From: an uncultured Victivallales bacterium
GTDB lineage: Bacteria; Verrucomicrobiota; Lentisphaeria; Victivallales; UBA1829
DNA length: 8,282 nucleotides
Direction of reading: 5' to 3'
NCBI GenBank assembly: GCA_934644965.1
Contig: CAKUDG010000042.1
Coordinates: 1-8,282 of the forward strand
Shown here: in pieces, positions 1-5,778 of the stretch
Layout of the letters: the number at the start of each line of letters is the position of its first letter
How positions within the stretch are numbered: position 1 is the stretch's first letter
The notes under the pieces: generated by a model
The model's database searches: none
What the model saw: the letters and a program-made list of their open reading frames with translations, nothing else
What the model was told of the DNA's origin: nothing
Program-made: the position numbers and the translations under genes

Positions 1-127
1 TTTTTTGTTGCTTCGCAAATTTTTATTTTATTTATTTTTGCCTCCGGCGGCCAGCGTTTCGACGCTGGACCACGACAAGGTCACGGACCTTGACCGCGAG
101 AAAAATGCTCACCGTATTTTTCCGTAA
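1..127 (-). repeat. Hairpin-rich terminal repeat, left copy (inverted relative to right copy)
   Basis: The reverse complement of this stretch matches 8155-8282 with about seven substitutions and one single-base length difference near the outer end, so the two copies are roughly 94% identical and inverted. Read on the minus strand, downstream of the aminotransferase, it holds four hairpins. A is 100-122 (9-bp arms, one A.C mismatch). B has inner arms 76-82 and 86-92 (CAAGGTC/GACCTTG, loop of three) and an outer 5-bp helix 70-74 with 95-99. C is 51-68 (CCAGCGT/ACGCTGG, four-base loop). D is 8-18 (TTGC-GAA-GCAA). Between C and D lie a GGAGG motif and an A/T-only stretch. No reading frame is evident. 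It could be a structured 3' RNA, a REP/BIME-like intergenic repeat or a miniature mobile element; the sequence does not decide. The window edge falls inside or just at the end of the element, so its full length is unknown. Confidence 0.9.
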
Positions 128-179
128 CTTTTTCTTATACAGCAACTGAAAAAGACGGAAATTCTTCTGTGGAGTGGTC

Positions 180-206
180 CGTCATTCATTCGTCACAGAT
201 TCGTCA
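180..206 (-). repeat. Three TGACG pentamers at 11-bp period, left triad
   Basis: On the minus strand TGACG occurs at 202-206, 191-195 and 180-184, spaced exactly 11 bp. The TGA of the first is the stop codon of the aminotransferase gene. A degenerate fourth unit (AGACG, 213-217) continues the phase inside the coding end. Because 11 is not a multiple of three, the three TGAs fall in all three frames. The same triad follows thiI at the other end of the window. Function is unknown. Confidence 0.75.
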
Positions 207-1430
207 TTTATCCGTCTTTTCCCGACGGGGTTTTGTCCGCAGTTCAAGGACAAACTCTTCCATCCGGTCCATGGCAGTTCTGATATTGTCAATAGACGCG
301 GCATAGGAACAGCGGATGAATCCCTCCCCGCATCCGCCAAACGCAGATCCCGGCACAACCGCAACTTTTTTCCGCTTCAGCAGCTCAACGGCAAACTCCT
401 TGGAAGAAAGTCCGGTGGAAGTAATGTTCGGAAAGACATAAAACGCCCCGTCAGGCTTGAAACAGGAAAGCCCCATCTCATTCAGCCGTTTGACAATCAC
501 ATTCCGCCGGTTCATATATTCCCTCTTCATGGCAAGCATGTCTCTTTTGCCATTCTTCATTGCCTCCTCCGCAGCATCCTGCGCCGTAATGGAAGCGCAA
601 AGCATGGAATACTGATGAATTTTCATCATTGCATCAATCAGATCCGCCGGACCGCAGGCATAACCGATACGGAAACCGGTCATCGCAAAAGCCTTGGAAA
701 AACCATGCAGGAAAATGGTACGCTCCTTCATTCCCGGCAGGGAGGCAATGCTCGGAGTCATCGGCGAATAACTTAATTCGGAATAAATATGATCCGCAAT
801 CACCAGAAGATCATGCTTCAAAGCAAGCTGTCTGATCTTTTCCGTCTGCTCCAATGTGAGTGTGGCTCCTGTGGGATTGCAGGGAAAATTCAGCAGAATC
901 GCCTTCGTCTTTGAAGTAATGCGTTTCCCTAGATCCTCCGGATCCAGAGCAAAATTGTTCTTCTCATACGTGCTGACCGCCACAGGAACCCCGTGCGCCA
1001 TTCGGATTTCAGGCCCGTAAGAAACATAACAGGGCTCATGAAAAATAATCTCATCCTCAGGTTCCGTAATCGCACGGATGGCCAGATCCAGAGCCTCGCT
1101 CACACCCACCGTGATCAGACACTCATTCTCCGGATGATATGCTATCTTATAATGTTCCTTGACATACGCGCAGATCGCACGGCGGAGCGACATCGTCCCG
1201 AGATTGGAGGTATACGATGTCCGGCCCCGTTCCAGGGAATAAACAGCACTTTCACGAATGGTCCACGGAGTGACAAAATCAGGTTCCCCGATTCCCAGGG
1301 ATATGACATTGTCCATGGAATTGACCAGTTCAAAAAAATCCCGGATGCCGCTTTTCGGCAGCTCGTCTATATGTCTTGCAACCCGGGTCTTTTCCGTTCC
1401 GACCTCACGGGGTGATTTTGAGTCTTTCAT
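204..1430 (-). CDS. PLP-dependent class I aminotransferase (AlaT/YugH-like)
   Basis: This 408-residue cytoplasmic fold-type I aminotransferase should move an amino group between an amino acid and a 2-oxo acid. Visible motifs are the N-terminal SLGIGEPDF (44-52), NPTG (185-188), the cofactor-ring aspartate D213 in ADHIYSEL, the Schiff-base lysine K246 in HGFSKAFAMTG, and the carboxylate-binding arginine R373 in GFIRCSY. The usual Glu of the DEIY motif is His here (DHIY). The start is supported by AGAGG eight bases upstream. It overlaps the end of the preceding AsnC-type regulator gene by 26 bp. That pairing resembles Bacillus subtilis alaR-alaT (yugG-yugH), where the enzyme is the main alanine transaminase, so alanine/pyruvate is my best substrate guess. 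Aspartate or aromatic substrates cannot be excluded. The basic tail (about 397-408) is probably dispensable. It is the last gene of the minus-strand operon. Confidence 0.93.
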   Translation of the reverse strand: MKDSKSPREVGTEKTRVARHIDELPKSGIRDFFELVNSMDNVISLGIGEPDFVTPWTIRESAVYSLERGRTSYTSNLGTMSLRRAICAYVKEHYKIAYHPENECLITVGVSEALDLAIRAITEPEDEIIFHEPCYVSYGPEIRMAHGVPVAVSTYEKNNFALDPEDLGKRITSKTKAILLNFPCNPTGATLTLEQTEKIRQLALKHDLLVIADHIYSELSYSPMTPSIASLPGMKERTIFLHGFSKAFAMTGFRIGYACGPADLIDAMMKIHQYSMLCASITAQDAAEEAMKNGKRDMLAMKREYMNRRNVIVKRLNEMGLSCFKPDGAFYVFPNITSTGLSSKEFAVELLKRKKVAVVPGSAFGGCGEGFIRCSYAASIDNIRTAMDRMEEFVLELRTKPRREKTDK

Positions 1431-1893
1431 GCTGTTCTTCCTCTTGAAGCATTTTGCCCGATTCTTTATATTTCTTCAGCAGAAAATGTGTGGATGTGGA
1501 AAGTACGCCGTCTATTGTGGCCAGTTTGCTCGAAACGAACATCGCCACATCGTTCAGATTCTCTCCCTTCACCTCGACCAGAAGATCAAATCCGCCGGAC
1601 ATCAGATACAGTGAGGATACCTGAGGAAATTTGCTTAAACGGCGGGCAATCCGGTCAAAACCCCCTTCCCTTTCAGGACGGGTCTTCACTTCAATCATCG
1701 CTTTCACGGCATTCTCGGGAAGTTCGCTCTCATCGAACATTGCCCGGTATCCGATAATCACGTTTTCCTTTTCCAGTTTTCTGATGACTGACGCAACTGT
1801 TTTTTCTGTGGAGTCCAGCCTTTCGGCAATGTCTCCCGCAGACATTCTGCCGTCTTCCGCCAGAAGTCTGAGAATCTGTTTTCTGAGTTCCAT
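1405..1893 (-). CDS. Lrp/AsnC-family transcriptional regulator (AlaR-like)
   Basis: A 162-residue protein with the standard Lrp/AsnC layout. An N-terminal winged helix-turn-helix covers about residues 1-50 (LLAEDGRMSAGDIAERL, then recognition helix TEKTVASVIRKLEKENVI and the strand IGYRA). An effector-binding alpha/beta RAM domain covers about 63-140, with the family glycine pair in LYLMSGGFDLLVEV (95-108). Such proteins form dimers to octamers or hexadecamers and sense amino acids. The start is supported by GGAG six bases upstream. It lies 36 bp after cdsA and overlaps the aminotransferase start by 26 bp, implying co-translation. By analogy with AlaR/AlaT it probably controls the aminotransferase in response to an amino acid such as alanine, but no operator can be recognised. 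The roughly 20 residues after the RAM domain are charged and of no known function. Confidence 0.92.
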   Translation of the reverse strand: MELRKQILRLLAEDGRMSAGDIAERLDSTEKTVASVIRKLEKENVIIGYRAMFDESELPENAVKAMIEVKTRPEREGGFDRIARRLSKFPQVSSLYLMSGGFDLLVEVKGENLNDVAMFVSSKLATIDGVLSTSTHFLLKKYKESGKMLQEEEQHERLKITP

Positions 1894-1929
1894 TCCACGC
1901 TCCGTTTTCCAGACTCGATTCCTTGTCTT

Positions 1930-2802
1930 TCACATCCCCGGAAATATATTTTCTTTTCCGCTAAATACAAGACAGAGAAAGAAAATAACCCCGTTGATCA
2001 TGAGGCTGTCAATCAGATCCAGCACGCCCCCGATTCCGGGGAGCAGTCCCCCGGAATCCTTCACTCCTCCCATTCGTTTCAGCGAGGATTCTGCAAGATC
2101 CCCTGCCATCCCTCCGAAAAAGAAGAGCACACCCGCCGCTGCAGCGGCATACAGTGAATCGGATATTCCGCAATACTTCATCAGATACACGCTCACGCCC
2201 ATACTGAACAAAAGCCCCCCGAACGCTCCCTCATACGATTTCCCGGGACTGATGGAGGGTATCATCTTATGATTGCCCCCTTTCTGAACCGCGTTGCACA
2301 GAGTTCCCACCAGATACGCCCCGATGTCTCCGGCCTTCGTCACCAGAATCAGATAGAGAAGAAGCTTCAGGCCGGAAACTTCCAAAAATGAAAACGCATA
2401 TACGCTCACAATCGCCGCACACGGAAGAATCATGATAAAATAGCAGAAATCCGTTGTTGCAATATTTCCCAGTTTTTCCTTTCTGTTTTCTGAAAACAGA
2501 AGCAGAATCCAGGAAAACACGATCAGAAGAAAAGAAACCATTCCCGCATACAGAGGCTCCTTCAGCAGAATCAGAAGCACCGTCAGACCCGAACAGAAGG
2601 ACGCCAGAAATCTGTTTCCGCGATATCCCGCCGCTTCCGCCAGACTGCAGAATTCCCAGGTCCCGGCCGCCGAAAAATAGACCGCCAGCACCGCAAAGAC
2701 AATCTGCGATGAAAGGGGACTCCCGAAAATCACAATGGAAAACAGAAACAGAAGCAGTACTGTACTGATTCCACGCTTGAAAAGAGTTTTCAGCGTCTTC
2801 AT
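1930..2802 (-). CDS. cdsA: Phosphatidate cytidylyltransferase (CDP-diglyceride synthase)
   Basis: Integral membrane enzyme that converts phosphatidic acid and CTP to CDP-diacylglycerol plus pyrophosphate, the branch point for bacterial phospholipids. The 290-residue product has about eight hydrophobic segments (for example 11-27, 85-104, 117-138, 193-208, 216-232, 266-281). Family motifs are present: KAGDIGAYLVG (156-166), SISPGKSYEG (183-192) and the C-terminal signature SSLKRMGGVKD through DLID (239-265). Metal- and CTP-binding acidic residues are D159, D235, D249, D262 and D265. Two signature positions differ from the classical pattern: the His of GHGG is Ile257, and the Arg of DR-x-D is Leu263. 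The ATG overlaps the uppS stop in an ATGA, the usual translational coupling of this pair. No signal peptide is needed because the first segment is a membrane helix. Identification is firm. Confidence 0.95.
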   Translation of the reverse strand: MKTLKTLFKRGISTVLLLFLFSIVIFGSPLSSQIVFAVLAVYFSAAGTWEFCSLAEAAGYRGNRFLASFCSGLTVLLILLKEPLYAGMVSFLLIVFSWILLLFSENRKEKLGNIATTDFCYFIMILPCAAIVSVYAFSFLEVSGLKLLLYLILVTKAGDIGAYLVGTLCNAVQKGGNHKMIPSISPGKSYEGAFGGLLFSMGVSVYLMKYCGISDSLYAAAAAGVLFFFGGMAGDLAESSLKRMGGVKDSGGLLPGIGGVLDLIDSLMINGVIFFLCLVFSGKENIFPGM

Positions 2803-3533
2803 TTTCTCCCTCCGAATCTTCTGTTCCGTTTTCTGTAGGAAAGCATGGCCTTTTCCAGTTCGGAACGGTCAAAGTCAGGCCACAGGGTTTCTGTGAAATA
2901 CAGTTCCGCATAGGAGAGTTCCCAGAGAAGAAAATTGCTCAGTCTCATTTCTCCGCTTGTCCGGATGAGAAGATCGGGATCGGGAATATCCGGAAAATAC
3001 AGATAACGGGAAAAGGATTCTTCTGTCAACTGATCGGGAGAAAGTTTTCCTTCCCGCGCCTCCTGCGCAATTTTCCTGGCGGCATCGACAATTTCCGAGC
3101 GTCCGCCGTAGTTCAAGGCCAGAATCAGCGTTCTCTGAAAATCGACTCCTGTTTTTTCAGAGGCCAGAGCAAGCCTTTTCCGACAGGGCTCCGGAAGAGC
3201 TTCGATGCGTCCCGTGGCAAGCAGACGGATCCGGTTGCTGACCAGAGTCTCCAGATTTTCGTCGAGAAAGGAACACAGAAGAGACATGAGAGCATGGACT
3301 TCTTCTTCAGAACGTTTCCAGTTTTCGGTGCTGAAAGCGTAAAGGGTCACAAATTCTGTTGCATAATTCTGCATATTTTGAATGAAACGGAGCACATTCA
3401 AAGCACCTTCCCTGTGTCCCTCCACGCGGGAAAGTCCATGGCGTTCCGCCCATCTGCCGTTTCCATCGAGAATCACGGCGAGATGCCGTGGATCAGCAGG
3501 AGAAAGGGCGTCATTCCTCTTCATCATTTCCAT
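2799..3533 (-). CDS. uppS: Isoprenyl transferase / undecaprenyl diphosphate synthase
   Basis: Cis-prenyltransferase that condenses isopentenyl diphosphate units onto farnesyl diphosphate to make the C55 lipid carrier for peptidoglycan and O-antigen. The 244-residue length is normal. Hallmarks are LDGNGRWAERHG (catalytic D23, with R27-W28), GHREG (H40), TLYAFSTENWKR (63-74), NYGGR (141-145), RTSGEMRLSNFLLW (191-204), AELYF and LWPDF (217-221). GAGG lies nine bases upstream of the chosen ATG. Two further ATGs follow within four codons, so the exact start is uncertain by a few residues. The gene begins 23 bp inside the end of the SIS-domain gene and ends in an ATGA overlap with cdsA. The uppS-cdsA order is widely conserved. 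It could in principle make a different chain length, but nothing suggests so. Confidence 0.97.
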   Translation of the reverse strand: MEMMKRNDALSPADPRHLAVILDGNGRWAERHGLSRVEGHREGALNVLRFIQNMQNYATEFVTLYAFSTENWKRSEEEVHALMSLLCSFLDENLETLVSNRIRLLATGRIEALPEPCRKRLALASEKTGVDFQRTLILALNYGGRSEIVDAARKIAQEAREGKLSPDQLTEESFSRYLYFPDIPDPDLLIRTSGEMRLSNFLLWELSYAELYFTETLWPDFDRSELEKAMLSYRKRNRRFGGRK

Positions 3534-4164
3534 AGAATCTTTCCTCTATCATCAGGCAGAGAGCATGGTAAATGGGCAAATGCAGCTCCTGAATCTGGTA
3601 TGTTTCACGCAGAGGCACCTTGATAAGACAGTCCGCATAAGGTTCGCAGATTCCATGATTCTCCCCGGTCAGGAGAATGCTTGAAATCTTTTTGACCCGG
3701 GCGACTTTCAGAGCATTCAAGACATTGACCGCGTTTCCAGAAGTGCTGATTCCGATAAAAGCATCCCCTTCTTTTCCGAGGACATAAAGCTGCTGAGCAT
3801 AAGCCATGAGCGGATCGACGTCATTGGCATAAGCGCTGCTCAGTGCGGGGTGTCCGTTCAGGCATACGGCACGGAAACCCATCTGCAGTTTAGAGGAGAT
3901 GTCCTCCGGGCCGAGGACCTCTCTGAAAATCTTCTTCTCCCCCTCCGGCATGGGTCTCTTTCTGAGAAAATTCTTCATGAGCTCACCCACGATGTGCTCG
4001 GCATCGGATGCGCTTCCCCCATTTCCGCAAACAAATAATGTTCCGCTATTGAAAAATGTTTTTTCCAGTATAGAATATGCTCTGTGCAGATTTTCCCCGA
4101 TGCCCCTGAGGGACGGATATCGCGTAAAAAGCTGCTCCATTTGTTTGTTGACAGATTTGTTCAT
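3511..4164 (-). CDS. gmhA: SIS-domain phosphoheptose isomerase (GmhA-like)
   Basis: A sugar isomerase (SIS) protein of 217 residues from the chosen start, predicted to convert sedoheptulose 7-phosphate to glycero-manno-heptose 7-phosphate, the first step toward LPS-core heptose. Phosphate-binding loops are CGNGGSASDAEH (46-57) and GISTSGN (138-144). By hand alignment, H57, E61, Q192 and H200 match the zinc/catalytic set H61, E65, Q172 and H180 of E. coli GmhA. Residues about 64-98 form a longer linker than in E. coli, as in a subfamily of longer SIS proteins. The frame stays open upstream to a TTG at 4242 and an ATG at 4236. I prefer the ATG at 4164 because a promoter with a perfect -35 box overlaps 4214-4242; the ATG at 4140 is another option. 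No start has a strong Shine-Dalgarno. Another phosphosugar substrate is possible. Confidence 0.85.
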   Translation of the reverse strand: MNKSVNKQMEQLFTRYPSLRGIGENLHRAYSILEKTFFNSGTLFVCGNGGSASDAEHIVGELMKNFLRKRPMPEGEKKIFREVLGPEDISSKLQMGFRAVCLNGHPALSSAYANDVDPLMAYAQQLYVLGKEGDAFIGISTSGNAVNVLNALKVARVKKISSILLTGENHGICEPYADCLIKVPLRETYQIQELHLPIYHALCLMIEERFYGNDEEE

Positions 4165-4213
4165 GACTGTGTTGATAACCCTGTTGATGAAAGGTTGAAA
4201 AACGGTTTCTGTT

Positions 4214-4242
4214 AATAGAACACCGTTTATGGACATTGTCAA
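4214..4242 (-). promoter_or_regulatory. Sigma-70-type promoter for the gmhA-uppS-cdsA operon
   Basis: On the minus strand a perfect TTGACA (4237-4242) is followed after 17 bp by TCTATT (4214-4219), which keeps four of six -10 consensus bases. Transcription would start near 4207, leaving about 43 nt of leader before the ATG at 4164. The promoter coincides with the first codons of the longest possible isomerase frame, which argues for the shorter start. Confidence 0.5.
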
Positions 4243-4294
4243 AACATTTTATGAACAAGTTTGAAAAGTATTGATCCGGGCGTGGGAAGGCAGT

Positions 4295-4356
4295 TTGTCA
4301 ACACTGTGGACAGGTATAATAATATTGATAAATCTGCATATATGAAATCATATAAT
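4295..4356 (+). promoter_or_regulatory. Probable dnaN promoter region
   Basis: Two perfect TATAAT hexamers lie upstream of dnaN, at 4315-4320 and 4351-4356. Neither has an ideal -35: TTGTCA (4295-4300) is only 14 bp before the first, and TTGATA (4325-4330) is 20 bp before the second. A promoter is expected here because dnaN diverges from the neighbouring operon, but I cannot say which -10 is used. Confidence 0.35.
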
Positions 4357-4402
4357 AACAGTATAGAGGCATGAGAGAAAGGATCAACACAGCGAGGCAA
4401 GT

Positions 4403-5500
4403 ATGAAGATCAATGTCAAGAAGGAAACCCTTTTCAAAGCGCTTCAGAAGATAAGCAACATTGTCGGGAGCCGGACCACGCTGCCCGTTCTGGCGAATGT
4501 CCTTGTGGAAGCGGAAGACGGTCAGGTGACTTTGAGCACCACGGATCTGGAAATTCGTCTTTCGACGAAGATTGCAGCGGAAGTGGAATCTCCCGGAAAG
4601 ACCACGATACCCGTGAAACGCCTTCTGGGCCTGGTTTCCAAACTCCGCGGAGAAAGTGTGACGCTCCATACCAATGAAAATCACCATACTCAGATCACCT
4701 GCGGAACCGCGGTTTTCACCCTGCTCGGGCTGAATCCGGACGATTTTCCGATTCCTGTGGAATTTCATCCGCAGAGAGTAGTAAAAATCAAGCAGAATGA
4801 GATATCCTCGATCATCGACCGGATTTCGTATGCTGCGAGTCTGGATGATTCGCGGAAAGTGCTTCAGGGGATTCTTTTTTCCATCCGTGAGTCGAAGCTG
4901 ACGGCGGTCGCCACGGACGGAAAACGTCTTGCGCTGGTTGAAAAACTTCTGGACGAAGCGCCTTCCGGGGTCGATGGAGACATCATCATCACTCTGAAAT
5001 CCGCCCAGGAACTGAAACGGATTATCGACCGCGATGGCGAGCTGACCATGGAAATCGGTGAAAGTCAGATTGTGTTCCGTATGGAAAACACCGTCATGAC
5101 TTCCAAACTCATCGACGGTTCCTATCCGAATTACCAGCAGGTCATTCCTGCCACGTTTGCAAAGAAAATCCAGATTCCCTGCGAACCATTCATCTACGCG
5201 CTGGACATCGTCAATGTGACTCTTGCCGACGCCGAAGCACCTTATGTCAAACTCACTTTCCGTGAAGGCAAACTGATTTTTGAAGGCAACAGCAATTACG
5301 GCGAAGGCAGAGAAAGCATTGATATCGAATACGACGGCGAGGAAATGATCGCTTCCTTCAACCCGCATTTTCTCCTGGATCCCTTCAAGCATATCGGAGT
5401 GGACAACATTACTTTGAAAATCAATGATGTTTTCAGTCCGATCGCTCTGGAAAGCGGAGACGGGTTTCTGTATGTGATCATGCCGATGAGAAATAAATAA
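4403..5500 (+). CDS. dnaN: DNA polymerase III beta sliding clamp
   Basis: Forms the ring-shaped homodimer that tethers DNA polymerase III, and other clamp-binding proteins, to DNA. The 365-residue product is of normal length and spans the three repeated clamp folds (about 1-120, 121-245, 246-365). Diagnostic stretches are TTLPVLANVLVEA near residue 30, VATDGKRLALVE in the second domain, DGSYPNYQQVIP, and the C-terminal MPMR (360-363) that lines the clamp-binding pocket. The start is supported by GAGG five bases upstream. It is the first gene of the plus-strand dnaN-recF-thiI group and diverges from gmhA. A long antisense frame across the gene is a shadow. Identification is firm. Confidence 0.98.
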   Translation: MKINVKKETLFKALQKISNIVGSRTTLPVLANVLVEAEDGQVTLSTTDLEIRLSTKIAAEVESPGKTTIPVKRLLGLVSKLRGESVTLHTNENHHTQITCGTAVFTLLGLNPDDFPIPVEFHPQRVVKIKQNEISSIIDRISYAASLDDSRKVLQGILFSIRESKLTAVATDGKRLALVEKLLDEAPSGVDGDIIITLKSAQELKRIIDRDGELTMEIGESQIVFRMENTVMTSKLIDGSYPNYQQVIPATFAKKIQIPCEPFIYALDIVNVTLADAEAPYVKLTFREGKLIFEGNSNYGEGRESIDIEYDGEEMIASFNPHFLLDPFKHIGVDNITLKINDVFSPIALESGDGFLYVIMPMRNK

Positions 5501-5778
5501 GAACCATTGTCTGACGCTATCTGAAAACAACGGCTGAAGGCGTTTTTATTTTTCTTTACTTTCCGTCCGCGGTGCGGCATGGGAGGAAGAGACAAGGCTG
5601 AGAAGAAGACACACAACAGACTACTCTGCTCAGCAAAGAGTTTCTTCTTCCGTACCGTTCTCCTTCCGGGCGGAAAAAAAGAAAAAAGCAGCATGTTCTG
5701 CGCGGGATGCCTTCTTCAAGCGATTTTTCTTCTGTTTGTTTCTTTGTTTTTTCTCTTGTCTCAGGGAAGCCGTTTTTC
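5501..5778 (+). other. dnaN-recF intergenic spacer with possible hairpins
   Basis: This 278-bp gap is unusually long for this compact window. It begins with a weak terminator-like hairpin (5529-5544). Further on, GGAAGA and GCTGAG in the first half can pair with CTCAGC and TCTTCC before 5660, giving a long, imperfect stem with large internal loops. The stretch just before recF (about 5715-5760) is strongly pyrimidine-rich. A 68-codon frame (5579-5785) crosses the spacer, but its composition looks like a by-product of the T-rich tract. I see no convincing gene or known riboswitch. Confidence 0.4.
5529..5553 (+). terminator. Weak intrinsic terminator after dnaN
   Basis: AACG (5529-5532) pairs with CGTT (5541-5544) around a G.G mismatch and one C-G pair closing a TGAA loop, followed by a T-rich run (5543-5553). 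The stem is short, so it would terminate only partially at best; recF may still be expressed by read-through. Confidence 0.3.

Larger units (their letters stand above)
4146..4366. other. Candidate replication origin: DnaA-box-like cluster plus AT-rich stretch
   Basis: Compared with the DnaA box TTATCCACA, the following 9-mers differ at one to three positions: TTATCAACA (minus, 4170-4178, one mismatch); TCATCAACA (minus, 4182-4190), TTATGGACA (plus, 4227-4235), TTATGAACA (plus, 4249-4257), TTGTCAACA (plus, 4295-4303) and CTGTCCACA (minus, 4305-4313), all two mismatches; and CTGTCAACA (minus, 4146-4154, three). By chance, fewer than one site with at most two mismatches is expected in this length. 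The last two strong sites form an inverted pair one base apart. A stretch at 4315-4365 that is about 84% A+T follows and could be an unwinding element. dnaN lies directly downstream. There is no perfect box and no dnaA in view, and -35 hexamers inflate the resemblance, so this is a hypothesis. Confidence 0.4.

Noticed and set aside
1258..1893. Plus-strand open frames over the regulator and aminotransferase genes
   Set aside because: They are antisense to well-supported genes and have no recognisable domains or ribosome sites.
2135..2148. Perfect 14-bp palindrome GCCGCTGCAGCGGC
   Set aside because: It encodes an alanine run in a membrane helix of CdsA; alternating GCN codons make such a palindrome likely by chance.
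4165..4242. Longer N-terminus of the GmhA-like protein from the TTG at 4242 or the ATG at 4236
   Set aside because: It has no Shine-Dalgarno, does not resemble the family N-terminus, and overlaps a good promoter and DnaA-box-like sites.
4298..5530. A 410-codon open frame on the minus strand across dnaN
   Set aside because: It is the antisense shadow of a firmly identified dnaN; its predicted sequence shows no recognisable domain and ends in low-complexity residues from the AT-rich upstream region.
5707..5778. Upstream start for recF adding 24 residues
   Set aside because: The added residues come from a pyrimidine-rich tract and precede the LTRLHLENFRNF strand where RecF proteins normally begin.
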